A stretch of 64,000 bases of DNA, taken from JAEUOS01 sp965279115. GTDB lineage: Bacteria; Pseudomonadota; Gammaproteobacteria; Burkholderiales; JAEUOS01. Below are positions 43,074 through 51,483 of the stretch, in pieces. Position numbers and translations under genes: made by a program. Position 1 is the first letter of the stretch, and every line of letters starts with the position of its first letter. Where the stretch lies: positions 2,604,001-2,668,000 of the forward strand of contig OZ257137.1 in the NCBI GenBank assembly GCA_965279115.1, given 5' to 3'. The notes under the pieces are model-generated. The model had not been told where the DNA came from and did not search any database. It worked only from the letters and a program-made list of their open reading frames with translations.

Positions 43074-44122
43074 GCGTGCTCCATGTGCAAGGGCAGCGTG
43101 AGGGTGACCAAGGTGCCGCCCGCCGGTTTGGCGTTTGTTTCGAGGCAGGCGCGCTTGCCGTAGAGCGCAGCCAATCGTTCGCGCAGGTTGTTCAACCCCA
43201 CGCCAGACCCGGCGGAGCTCGGCGCGGTCCCGATACCGCAGCCGTCGTCTTCAACCACCAGACAGAGTCCGGCTTCCTCCATGCGGGCACGCACATGCAC
43301 GCTGCCGCCCGCGATTTTCGGTTCGAGGCCGTGCTGGATCGCGTTCTCGACCAGAGGCTGCAGCAGCATCGGCGGGACCCGCAGGCCGGCCAGCGCGGCG
43401 GGGAGTTCGAGCTCGAACGCAAGTCGCGGTCCCATGCGGATGGCGATGATCTCCAGATAGGCGCGCAGCAGTTCGAATTCCTTCCCCAGGGTGACATCGG
43501 CATCGCGCGTGGCCGCCAGGGTGGCGCGCAGGTAGCGATCCAGGTGGTTCAGCATCGCCTGGGCGCGCGGCGGGTCGATGCCGATCAATGCCTGCAGGTT
43601 GGCCAGGGTGTTGAACAGGAAGTGCGGCTCGATCTGCGCGCCAAGCAGCTTCAGGCGTGCTTCGGCGGCCAGCGCCTCGCTGGCGGCGATCCTTTCGCGG
43701 GCCTGGAAATAGCCTGTGCCGGCGAATCCGGCGGCGATGGTCAGCACGAAAAAGCCGATCGTCGCATTGGCGCCCAGGTCGGTCACGGTCAGGGGCAGGC
43801 CGAGGAGCAGTCGCCCCAGAAGGCTTCCGCCAAACCAGCCGATGCAGGCGCCCGCCAGCACCAGCGCCGCCATCGGCAGCATGGGCGAGGGTCCGTCCGG
43901 CCACAGGCGCCGGCGCGGCAGGTCGATCGACGCGTAGGTGATGAGCCCGATGCACTGGCTGAAAACGAGATTGTTGGCCAAGCCGTGCCCATGCGGACTG
44001 AACGCCGTGATCGCCAACGCGATCAGCGTGTTCAGCGCAAGCGTGGCCAGCAACATGTGCCGGACCGGGACGCGCGACGGGAGGGCCATCCGGAGTCCAG
44101 GGTGGGGAATTGCGGAAATCAT
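43070..44122 (-). CDS. LytS/AlgZ-type sensor histidine kinase
   Basis: A 350-residue kinase. Four to five membrane helices (about residues 18-150) precede a His_kinase domain with the phosphorylated His in IEPHFLFNTLANLQAL (about residue 173) and a HATPase with LVENAIQHGL and DDGCGIG. There is no separate sensor domain; the helices probably sense. ATG 44122 overlaps the TGA of the 2TM gene, and its stop overlaps the regulator start, so all are translationally coupled. Confidence 0.92.
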   Translation of the reverse strand: MISAIPHPGLRMALPSRVPVRHMLLATLALNTLIALAITAFSPHGHGLANNLVFSQCIGLITYASIDLPRRRLWPDGPSPMLPMAALVLAGACIGWFGGSLLGRLLLGLPLTVTDLGANATIGFFVLTIAAGFAGTGYFQARERIAASEALAAEARLKLLGAQIEPHFLFNTLANLQALIGIDPPRAQAMLNHLDRYLRATLAATRDADVTLGKEFELLRAYLEIIAIRMGPRLAFELELPAALAGLRVPPMLLQPLVENAIQHGLEPKIAGGSVHVRARMEEAGLCLVVEDDGCGIGTAPSSAGSGVGLNNLRERLAALYGKRACLETNAKPAGGTLVTLTLPLHMEHA

Positions 44123-44400
44123 GGCTTTTCGGCCATGCGCCTTTCGAGCTTGCGGGTTTCGTGGGCGATGAGCCGATCGCGCAAACCAAGGTCGGGCAAG
44201 AATACCGCAAGGGCGTGAACGGCCAGGCCGATTCCCCAGCCAAGCAGCGGAAAGCGGAACCATGGCACCTGTGGATGATTCAGGAGATTGACCGCCATCA
44301 TCGCCGTGTTGACGCACACGAAAACGGCCAGATGGATGAAAAAGCCCAACTTGGCGTTGGCGCGGCGCCGCGCGATGCGGCCGATATCCTGTGTCTGCAT
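44119..44400 (-). CDS. 2TM-domain membrane protein
   Basis: A 93-residue protein with two membrane helices (about residues 19-41 and 50-68) and polar ends, matching the 2TM domain often found next to or fused with LytS-type kinases. It may assist signal sensing. AAGGA 8 bases upstream supports ATG 44400. Overlaps the kinase start by 4 bases. Confidence 0.85.
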   Translation of the reverse strand: MQTQDIGRIARRRANAKLGFFIHLAVFVCVNTAMMAVNLLNHPQVPWFRFPLLGWGIGLAVHALAVFLPDLGLRDRLIAHETRKLERRMAEKP

Positions 44401-44424
44401 GATTGAATTCCTTCGTGAGGCGGA

Positions 44425-44814
44425 TCAGGCGATGCCGAGCGCGCCCCACAGGGCGCGCCCGAGCAGGCGTTGCGGCATCAGTGTGAAAAGCCCGGTAATC
44501 ACCAGGGCGCCGACGTACAGGCTCTTCATTACCAGCTGATGGCGCTTGATGTTGCCCGAGGCCGCCAGCCAGACGCCGCGCGCGAGTGCGAAGATGGTGA
44601 AAACCGAAAGCCCGTGTATCCACGAGAAGGTGCCGCTGCCCATGATCCAGAAACTCGACAAGGCGGTGGCGAGCATCAGGCCGGCCCAGGCGCGGCCGCT
44701 GTAGCGGTGCGCCATGTCGCCCTTGCGGCGCAGGAAGATGAAGGAGCCCAGCCCGAGCGCCGCAAACGCGGCAATCGTATGGGCAAGGATGACGGGCGTA
44801 AATCCGTTGGGCAT
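44425..44814 (-). CDS. DUF2306-like membrane protein
   Basis: A 129-residue protein with four hydrophobic helices and conserved His residues at helix ends (LAHTIAAFAALGLG, DMAHRYSGRAWAGLM, KRHQLVMKSLY), a pattern of DUF2306. The histidines could bind heme or metal. It is the first gene of the four-gene LytS/LytTR unit, with GAGG 6 bases before the ATG and a 24-base gap to the 2TM gene. Confidence 0.82.
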   Translation of the reverse strand: MPNGFTPVILAHTIAAFAALGLGSFIFLRRKGDMAHRYSGRAWAGLMLATALSSFWIMGSGTFSWIHGLSVFTIFALARGVWLAASGNIKRHQLVMKSLYVGALVITGLFTLMPQRLLGRALWGALGIA

Positions 44815-44987
44815 GGCAAGCCTCGCGGTGTTGTGGTGGTGAGTGCAGTTTCCTCATCTGCCCGATTGGCCGCCAGCGGATTGCGACGAACCGCCCGTCG
44901 GGTGGCGTGAACTGCATTGCGCGCCGACCAATGGCAGGTGTGATCTGTAATAACATCCGCGGCTCGTCCATTCGCCCGTCTGTGCCC

Positions 44988-45938
44988 ATGAAGCTTCGCC
45001 ATCTCCTGACCGTGCTTTTCATGGCCGGTATCGCCGGCGCCGCCGGCGCCCAGACCCCGCTCAGGCTGGTTGTCGGTTTTCCGCCCGGCGCGGTATCCGA
45101 CACCATGACGCGCGCCATCGCCGAAGGCATGCGCGCCGGCTTCGACCGCCCCATCGTGGTGGAGAACCGGCCAGGCGGCGGCGGGCTTGCGGCCGCGAAG
45201 CTGGTCAAGGCGGCGGCGCCGGACGGCAATACCCTGATGATGACGCCCTTCGGCACCCTGGTGCAGCCGCATTCGGTCAAGGCGGCGGACTTCAATCCGC
45301 TTACCGACTTCACGCCGATCACGCAGATCAGCACCTTCGACATCGCTTTCGCCGTGGGGCCGGGCGTGCCCGTGCAGACGCTCAACGACTACGTGGCGCT
45401 GGTGAAGAAGGAGCCCCGGCGTGGCGACTTCGCGTCGGCCGCCGCCGGCTCGCTGCCGCATTTCTTCGCGCTCATGTTCGCCAGGGCCGCCGGCATCGAG
45501 ATGACCCATATTCCCTACAAGGGCACCGCGCCGGCGCTCACCGCCACCATCGGCGGGGAGGTCGGCCTGCTGTCGACCACGGCCGCCGACATCGCCACCC
45601 AGGTCAAGGCGGGCAAGCTGCGCGCCCTGGCGGTGTCGAGCGGCAAGCGCTCATCGGTGCTGCCCGATGTGCCGACCTTGCGCGAAGCCGGCTATGCCAT
45701 CGAAGGCAGCGCCTGGTATGCGTTCGTCGGACCGGCGGGGATGCCGGTCGATGTGGCGACGAAACTCAATACCGCCTTCGTGGCAGCGATCAGGTCGCCG
45801 GCCACCGCCGAGCGCATGCGTGGCATGGGCGTCGAGCCGACCGGGACCACGCGCGAGGCACTTGCGGCCATCCTCAAGGCCGACTACGAGCGCTGGGGCG
45901 CGGTGATCAAGGCGTCCGGGTTCCGCGCCGACGATTGA
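44988..45938 (+). CDS. Bug/TctC-family periplasmic solute receptor
   Basis: A 316-residue Bug receptor. The signal peptide ends near residue 21 (GAAGAQ). TPLRLVVGFPPGA and VENRPGGGG...PDGNT are the family blocks; PDGYT is altered to PDGNT. It stands alone between divergent and convergent unrelated genes, with no transporter or enzyme partner on its strand. ATG 44988 was chosen because the longer in-frame version only adds a non-signal leader. Confidence 0.88.
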   Translation: MKLRHLLTVLFMAGIAGAAGAQTPLRLVVGFPPGAVSDTMTRAIAEGMRAGFDRPIVVENRPGGGGLAAAKLVKAAAPDGNTLMMTPFGTLVQPHSVKAADFNPLTDFTPITQISTFDIAFAVGPGVPVQTLNDYVALVKKEPRRGDFASAAAGSLPHFFALMFARAAGIEMTHIPYKGTAPALTATIGGEVGLLSTTAADIATQVKAGKLRALAVSSGKRSSVLPDVPTLREAGYAIEGSAWYAFVGPAGMPVDVATKLNTAFVAAIRSPATAERMRGMGVEPTGTTREALAAILKADYERWGAVIKASGFRADD

Positions 45939-45956
45939 ACTTGCGCCGGCGCGCGG

Positions 45957-46649
45957 TCAATCGCCGCAGCCGCCGCCGCAACCGCCATCCCCGCCGCTGT
46001 CACCGCTGTCGACGCCGAAGCTGATATCCCCGCCGCCGCTGCCGCGCCGGTTGTGCCGCGCCGAGGCGATCACCAGCACGACGAAGGCGAGCATGAACAC
46101 CCCGACCATGCCGATGGCGCGCACCAGACCCGGCGCCAGCCACAGGGCGGCGATTCCGACAGCCGCGATCGCGGCTACGCGCGCGGTGCTTTCGGCCAAA
46201 GGGTGTGTTCCAGGCGACGGCGCCGCCGGGTCCGGCCAGATGTCCGCCGGTGGTTCGCTGCCGAATTCATCACGGTAGCGGCGCCGGGTCTCGGCATACA
46301 CGGTCTTGTAGCGCACCGTGTCCGCCGCGCTGGTCGAGGGATAGTGGTCCAGCGCACGGCCTAGAGTGCGCGCGCACAGTCCGGTCCAGTAGGCGCGGGT
46401 GTAGGTGAGGTGCAGGTGCCAGGCGGCATCCACATCTGGCGGCGGGCTCACTTCCCCCAGCGTGGCCAGGTAGAGGAAGCGCCGGTACTCGGCCACCACA
46501 CGCACGCTGTGCGCGTAGTCCCAGCCTTCTTCCTTCATCAGCCGCAGGGTGAAGCCGTTGCGGGGGCCGGTGTCTTCTTCGGCCAGGCGATCCAGCGGCA
46601 GCGCCGCGAGGGTGTCCCAGAGACGGGCGTTGGTTCTTGCTTTTGCCAT
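45957..46649 (-). CDS. Membrane protein with glycine-rich-domain-protein-like N-terminus and Gly/Cys tail
   Basis: A 230-residue protein. The N-terminal part (about 25-130) contains VSPPPDVDAAWHLHLTYTRAYW, a block seen in TIGR04222-type and plant glycine-rich-domain proteins. Two membrane helices (about 153-195) follow. The last 20 residues are Gly-rich with three Cys (GGDGGCGGGCGD). AAGGA lies 9 bases before the ATG. Function unknown; the tail could bind metal or be a cleavage/anchoring site. Confidence 0.75.
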   Translation of the reverse strand: MAKARTNARLWDTLAALPLDRLAEEDTGPRNGFTLRLMKEEGWDYAHSVRVVAEYRRFLYLATLGEVSPPPDVDAAWHLHLTYTRAYWTGLCARTLGRALDHYPSTSAADTVRYKTVYAETRRRYRDEFGSEPPADIWPDPAAPSPGTHPLAESTARVAAIAAVGIAALWLAPGLVRAIGMVGVFMLAFVVLVIASARHNRRGSGGGDISFGVDSGDSGGDGGCGGGCGD

Positions 46650-46756
46650 TTTTATTTTCCTTTTTGTTGTTTTCTTTTATTGGCAATACCACTGTGCCAT
46701 TGGTGTGTGACGCGAATGTGACAGCTCCGGCCACGCGTTTCGCAGTGGCGCAGGCG

Positions 46757-46786
46757 AAAAAAAGGGGCGCCAGCGGCGCCCCTTTT
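46757..46786 (-). terminator. Intrinsic terminator of the glutathione transferase gene
   Basis: A 12-base stem (AAAAGGGGCGCC / GGCGCCCCTTTT) with a 3-base loop. On the minus strand it is followed by seven T. It starts 17 bases after the stop of the gene ending at 46803. Confidence 0.88.
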
Positions 46787-46802
46787 CAGCAGTTGAAGCG
46801 GA

Positions 46803-47411
46803 TTACTTCACCAGCCCCTCGGCCTTGAGTGCTTCCTGCACCTTGGGCCGTGCGGCCACGCGGGCGTGGTGGGCTTTCAGTGCCGGCCACTGGCCGATAT
46901 CCACGCCGACGAACTGGCCCCAGTTGGCCACTGTGAAAAGGTAAGCGTCGGCCACCGTGAAGGTGTCTCCCATCAGGTACTGCTTGCCCTCCAGATGGTC
47001 GGCCACGAAGGCGAAGCGCTTGGCCAGGGTCGCCTTGGCGCCTTCCTTCCAGTCCGCCGAAGCCGCCGGGTTGAACAGCGGCGAGAAACTCTTGTGCAGT
47101 TCGGAGGTGATGTAGTTGAGCCACTCCTGCACACGGTAGCGTTCCAGCGTGCCGGCGGCCGGCACCAGGCCGGAGGCGGGTTTCTGGTCGGCCAGGTATT
47201 GCACGATCACCGGGCCTTCGGTGAGCAGCTGGCCGTTGTCCAGTTGCAGGGCGGGCACGTAGCCCTTGGCATTGACCTGCCAGTAGTCGCCGCCATCGGC
47301 CATCTTCTTGGTCTTGGTATCGGCCTTGATGAGTTCGATATCGAGGCCGGCCTCACGGGCCACGATGTGCGGCGAGAGCGAGCAGGCGGCGGGGGAGTAG
47401 TAAAGCTTCAT
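46803..47411 (-). CDS. Glutathione S-transferase, beta class (GstA-like)
   Basis: A 202-residue GST. The N-terminal thioredoxin-like domain starts MKLYYSPAAC with the beta-class Cys10; GPVIVQYLAD carries the glutathione-contact region. The C-terminal helical domain includes TVADAYLFTVANW. It conjugates or reduces electrophiles with glutathione. It lies 100 bases behind the DoxX-like gene on the same strand and ends at a strong terminator. The LysR gene divergent from doxX may control both. Confidence 0.9.
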   Translation of the reverse strand: MKLYYSPAACSLSPHIVAREAGLDIELIKADTKTKKMADGGDYWQVNAKGYVPALQLDNGQLLTEGPVIVQYLADQKPASGLVPAAGTLERYRVQEWLNYITSELHKSFSPLFNPAASADWKEGAKATLAKRFAFVADHLEGKQYLMGDTFTVADAYLFTVANWGQFVGVDIGQWPALKAHHARVAARPKVQEALKAEGLVK

Positions 47412-47511
47412 GGATTGCCTTTCGTGGATCGGGATGCCGCCCATCAAAGGGCGGCCTGGGTTGAGGATCGGGCGCGTGATTGTGCGCCATCGGCCGGAGA
47501 CCTGCCAGCGA

Positions 47512-47934
47512 TCAGGCGGCCACCAGGTTCGGCCGCTGATCGAACAGGCTTCTTGCCGACCATGCGCCGTCACCGAGAAGCGCCTGCACCAGAGCGGCAA
47601 CAGTCAGGAAGGCCGGGTATTCCCAGCCGCCATTCTGCGCGGTGAAGAGCCAGCCGTTGCCTGCATGCGCCCAGGTGGCGCCAAGCAGCACCGGGATCAG
47701 CGCGGCGGCGACGTAGCGGGTGCCGACGCCGGCCAGGATCAAGGCGCCGCCGACGAGTTCGGCCACGATGGTCGCGTAGGCCAGCGGACCGGGCAGGCCG
47801 ATGGATTCGAAAAACTTCACGGTGCCGTCCGGCGTGAACACCAGCACCTTGAGCAGTGCATGGGCTACGAACATGGTTCCAAGCGCCAGGCGCAGGGCGA
47901 AAGCGGCGTAGGGTGCGGTGCGGTTGTCGATCAT
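47512..47934 (-). CDS. DoxX-family membrane protein
   Basis: A 140-residue protein with four membrane helices (ALRLALGTMFVAHALLK, LAYATIVAELVGGALILAG, YVAAALIPVLLGA, YPAFLTVAALVQALLG), the DoxX plan. AAGGAG 8 bases upstream fixes ATG 47934. DoxX-like proteins are often linked with redox or electrophile stress. It is divergent from a LysR regulator and upstream of a glutathione transferase, a common stress-response arrangement. Confidence 0.88.
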   Translation of the reverse strand: MIDNRTAPYAAFALRLALGTMFVAHALLKVLVFTPDGTVKFFESIGLPGPLAYATIVAELVGGALILAGVGTRYVAAALIPVLLGATWAHAGNGWLFTAQNGGWEYPAFLTVAALVQALLGDGAWSARSLFDQRPNLVAA

Positions 47935-48026
47935 TTCAGTACTCCTTGCTGTGGAAGAGCGCCAGAGGGAAGGCGCGATGGGACGCATTGTGCTTATTGC
48001 GGAAGATTGGATAAACAGGCAATATG

Positions 48027-48038
48027 ACAATGAATTGT
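48027..48038. promoter_or_regulatory. Small palindrome in the doxX-lysR divergent gap
   Basis: ACAAT-GA-ATTGT, perfect 5-base arms, 20 bases before the lysR ATG and 93 bases from doxX. Wider arms ATTGC...GCAAT surround part of the gap. A possible LysR-type binding site. Confidence 0.35.
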
Positions 48039-48057
48039 TGTTGATTTAGGGATAATC

Positions 48058-49029
48058 ATGGACCGCTTCGCCGCCATGCAGGCCTTCGCGCGGGTGGTCG
48101 AGGCCGGCAGCTTCGCCCGCGCCGCCGAGCGCATGGGCATGTCCACCTCGGCCTGTTCGCGCCATGTGGCCGACCTCGAGGCCCACCTGGATACGCGCCT
48201 GCTCAACCGCACGACGCGCTCGCTTTCACTCACCGAATCGGGGCGCGCATTTCACGAACGTTGCGTGCAGGTGCTCTCCGACCTGGAAGATGCCGAAGCC
48301 GTGGCCCACGCCGGTCGTGCCCGCGCGCGCGGCAATCTGCGCGTCAGCAGCGCGGTCAATTTCGGGCTGCATCACATCGCGCCCCTGATCGCGCCGTTCC
48401 AGCAGCTGCACCCGGATGTGCGGCTCGACATCTCGCTCTCGGACCGCATGGTTGATCTGGTGGAGGACGGCTTCGACATGGCGTTGCGTATCGGCGAGTC
48501 GCGCGCCACCAGCCTCATCGCGCGCAAGCTCGGCGAGACCTGCCTCGTCACCTGCGCGTCGCCGGGTTACCTCAAGCGGCACGGCAGGCCGGTCACCCCC
48601 CGGCAACTGGCCGAACACAATTGCCTGCTCTACGAATACCTGCCCAACCGCAGCGAGTGGCGGTTTGTCGACCATGCCGGCGGCGAAGAGCGTGTGCGCG
48701 TCTCCGGCAGCGTGCAAACCAACAACGGCGACATGCTCGCACGCGCCGCCGCCGAAGGTCTGGGCATCTGCTGTGAACCCGACTTCATCGTCGCCGCCGA
48801 TATCGCGGCCGGGCGCCTGGTGCCCATCCTGGCCGAATTCCGGCCGCCGGCGGCGCCCATTCACGCCGTGTACCCGAGCCGCCGCCACCTTTCGGCCAAG
48901 GTGCGTGCTTTCGTTGATTTTCTGGCCGGGGAGTTCGCCCAGCGCCGTATCGGCGCCATCGCAGACGCGTCCGTGGCTGCCGACTCGGGTATAACTCGCC
49001 CTCGCCCCGCCTCCCGGAAACGCCCATGA
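48058..49029 (+). CDS. LysR-family transcriptional regulator
   Basis: A 323-residue LTTR. The N-terminal winged helix (about residues 1-60: MQAFARVVEAGSFARAAERMGMSTSACSRHVADLEAHLDTRLLNR) is followed by an effector-binding domain (about 90-290, FEPxVRLDISLSDRMVDLVEDGFDMALRIG-like block). It resembles the CrgA/QhpR-type group that controls stress and quinone-detoxification genes. Divergent from doxX by 123 bases; its stop overlaps the next start. Confidence 0.93.
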   Translation: MDRFAAMQAFARVVEAGSFARAAERMGMSTSACSRHVADLEAHLDTRLLNRTTRSLSLTESGRAFHERCVQVLSDLEDAEAVAHAGRARARGNLRVSSAVNFGLHHIAPLIAPFQQLHPDVRLDISLSDRMVDLVEDGFDMALRIGESRATSLIARKLGETCLVTCASPGYLKRHGRPVTPRQLAEHNCLLYEYLPNRSEWRFVDHAGGEERVRVSGSVQTNNGDMLARAAAEGLGICCEPDFIVAADIAAGRLVPILAEFRPPAAPIHAVYPSRRHLSAKVRAFVDFLAGEFAQRRIGAIADASVAADSGITRPRPASRKRP

Positions 49030-49442
49030 CCGACATCGACGGCCGCAGCGGCCTGCCAGAGTCCGCGCCTCTTGGCGTCACGCACCTGATCTACGCGCTG
49101 CATGCCTGGAGCGCGATCATCGGCATCACCAGCGCCGCCTTCATCGTCACCGCATTCCTGGCCGGCTGGCCCTCCATCATCGCCGTGATCATCAACTACG
49201 TGAAGCGCAGCGATGCGGCCGGCACCTTTCTGGAAAGCCATTTCAGCTGGCAGATCCGCACCTTCTGGCTGGCGCTGATGTGGTCCTGCATCGGACTGCT
49301 GGCGTTTGTGTCGCTGATCGGCATCCCGATTGCCTGGGTCATCTGGGGGGGCACCGGCTTGTGGGTTCTGTACCGGATCGCGCGTGGCTGGGTGGCCTTG
49401 TTCGATCGCCGCGCATTGCCGACCAAAGAACGCATGATGTAA
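49026..49442 (+). CDS. DUF4870-like small membrane protein
   Basis: A 138-residue protein with three hydrophobic helices (about residues 21-45, 48-60 and 80-112) and the NYVKRSDAAGTFLESHFSWQIRTFW linker seen in DUF4870-type proteins. Function unknown. ATG 49026 overlaps the lysR TGA by 4 bases; the next gene follows 13 bases downstream. Confidence 0.8.
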   Translation: MTDIDGRSGLPESAPLGVTHLIYALHAWSAIIGITSAAFIVTAFLAGWPSIIAVIINYVKRSDAAGTFLESHFSWQIRTFWLALMWSCIGLLAFVSLIGIPIAWVIWGGTGLWVLYRIARGWVALFDRRALPTKERMM

Positions 49443-49455
49443 AGGAAACCTTGCC

Positions 49456-50433
49456 ATGAACACCCGTCGAGAAATCCTCCAGCTTGCCGCGCTTTCTGCG
49501 CTGCCGGTGGCGCCGTCCATCGGTCGTGCGCAGACCCGCTTTCCCAATGGTCCGGTGCGCCTGATCGTGCCGTTTCCTCCCGGCGGCCCGGTGGACGTGA
49601 CCGGCCGCGCGCTGGCGCAACGGCTCACCGAAATCTGGGGAACGCAGGTTGCGGTGGAGAACCGCAGCGGCGGCAACAGCGTGATCGGCGCAGAGGCGGC
49701 CGCCCGCGCGGCGCCTGACGGCCACACGATTTTCGTTGGCGCGATCCACCAGTCGGTGCTGCCGGGCTTCGGCAACAAGCTCCCCTACGATATCGAGCGC
49801 GACTTCACGCCAGTGATGTTCGGCGCGCAGTTCCCCATCATCCTGTGCGCCCATCCTTCGGTGCCTGCTTCGAATGTGCGCGAGTTGGTCAAATACGCCA
49901 AGTCCAACCCCGGCAAGCTCGCCTTCAGCTCTGCCGGCAACGGCGGCGGCACGCATCTGGCGGGCGAGCTGTTCAAGGAGAAAGCCGGCGTGTTCATGCT
50001 GCACATTCCCTATCGCGGCAGCGCGCCGGCGATGACCGATCTTCTCGCCGGCCAGGTGCAGCTGATGTTTTCCGATGGCCCCACCGCCCTGCCGCATGTG
50101 AAGACCGGGCGGGTCAAGGCGCTGGCGGTCGGCAGCCCGAAGCGCTCCGCGCTGGTGCCCGACCTGCCCACCATGATCGAGGCCGGCGTGCCGGGCTACG
50201 AGGCCTATTCGTGGGCCGGGGTGTGGGTGCCGGCCGCCACCCCGCGCGACATCGTCGCGAAGATCAACGCCGATACCGTGAAGGCCTTTTCCGACCCGGC
50301 CACGAAAGAGCGCCTGCTCGGCCAAGGCGCCGAGGTTTCGCCCGGCACGCCCGAACAGTTCGGCGCGTTCGTAAAAGGCGAGATGGGCAAATGGGCGGCC
50401 GTGATCAAGCGTGCCGGCATCAAGCCCGACTGA
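49456..50433 (+). CDS. Bug/TctC-family periplasmic solute receptor
   Basis: A 325-residue Bug receptor with a twin-arginine-like leader (TRREILQLAAL, cleavage near residue 25), GPVRLIVPFPPGG and VENRSGGNS...PDGHT. AAAGGAAA lies upstream of ATG 49456. It heads a same-strand group with a hotdog thioesterase-like protein and a Rieske oxygenase, so it may supply their substrate. Confidence 0.9.
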   Translation: MNTRREILQLAALSALPVAPSIGRAQTRFPNGPVRLIVPFPPGGPVDVTGRALAQRLTEIWGTQVAVENRSGGNSVIGAEAAARAAPDGHTIFVGAIHQSVLPGFGNKLPYDIERDFTPVMFGAQFPIILCAHPSVPASNVRELVKYAKSNPGKLAFSSAGNGGGTHLAGELFKEKAGVFMLHIPYRGSAPAMTDLLAGQVQLMFSDGPTALPHVKTGRVKALAVGSPKRSALVPDLPTMIEAGVPGYEAYSWAGVWVPAATPRDIVAKINADTVKAFSDPATKERLLGQGAEVSPGTPEQFGAFVKGEMGKWAAVIKRAGIKPD

Positions 50434-50480
50434 ATCCGCAACGGCATCCCTGCACGGCTCCCGCAACAGGACCCATCACG

Positions 50481-51419
50481 TTGAACGCGAACGAACAGAT
50501 CCGCCGCCGCCTGCTGGCCGGCCTGGCGGCGGACCGCACACCAGGCTTTTCCTTCACCGGCCATTTCCTGGATACCACCTGGCCATGGGTCGGCAGCGAC
50601 CGCGCCAAGGTGACCATCCCACCGGGGCCATGGAGCACCGACCGGCGCGGCCGCATCGAATTGACCGCCTTGCTGATGACGGTCGACATCGCGCTCTCGA
50701 CGGCGACGCGCCTGTTCATCATCCCCGGCGAGCGTCTTGCCACCACCAACCTGCATGCCCGCTTTACCGGGGCGCCGTTTGACGGCCAGCCGGTGTTCGA
50801 AGGCATCTACGAAGGCGAAAGCAAGGGTGACGCGGTGGGCCAGCTGCTGTCGCGCGCGGTCATCACTTCCGGCGATACGACCCTGTGCCATGCCAGCGCA
50901 ACCTTCGTACGCCTGCCCCCGCCACCCGGCGGCCGTGTGCTCACGCCCCTGCCCTGGCAGCAGCCGGACTTCCAGCCCGCCATGCCGCTCGACCCTGCCG
51001 AACTCGATGCGCGCGAGCGCGAGGTTCTGGCCGCATGCGACGCCGCGATCGCGGCCAGCGCTGCAGAAGGCGAACCCTTCCTGCGTCACTTCTGGAATAT
51101 CCGGCCGGTGCCGGTGGAAGGCGGCGGCGCCCACAGCCGCATGCTCACCGGCGCGCATACGGCCAATCGCGTCGGTCACGTGCAGGGCGGGCTCCTGATG
51201 GGCCTGGCGGCCGAGACGGCGATGGCCGCCGTGCCGCGCCACACCGTGCTTTCCAACATCACGGCCTGGTTCCTCAGTCCAGGCAAGGGCGCCGCGCTTG
51301 AGTGCACCTCGACGCCCATCCACACCGGCCGCAGCTTCGCCGTGGTCAAGACCGAAATCCTCGGTGAGGGCGGGGTGCGGGTGCTCGAGGCGGTCACCGC
51401 CCACGCCACCGCCGCCTGA
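50481..51419 (+). CDS. Tandem hotdog thioesterase-family protein
   Basis: A 312-residue protein with two hotdog halves: about 40-150 (TALLMTVDIALSTATRLF, NLHARFTGAPFDG) and about 205-310 (GHVQGGLLMGLAAETAM, NITAWFLSPGKG). This matches acyl-CoA thioesterases of the 4HBT/PaaI superfamily. The reading frame opens with TTG 50481; no ATG precedes the conserved region, so the start is uncertain. It lies between a Bug receptor and a Rieske oxygenase, which fits CoA-linked catabolism. Confidence 0.8.
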   Translation: MNANEQIRRRLLAGLAADRTPGFSFTGHFLDTTWPWVGSDRAKVTIPPGPWSTDRRGRIELTALLMTVDIALSTATRLFIIPGERLATTNLHARFTGAPFDGQPVFEGIYEGESKGDAVGQLLSRAVITSGDTTLCHASATFVRLPPPPGGRVLTPLPWQQPDFQPAMPLDPAELDAREREVLAACDAAIAASAAEGEPFLRHFWNIRPVPVEGGGAHSRMLTGAHTANRVGHVQGGLLMGLAAETAMAAVPRHTVLSNITAWFLSPGKGAALECTSTPIHTGRSFAVVKTEILGEGGVRVLEAVTAHATAA

Positions 51420-51483
51420 ATTTCGCACCGGGTGGTGCGGAATTTGCTCAAACCACGGGAGAGACATTCCGTGGAGTCGCACC

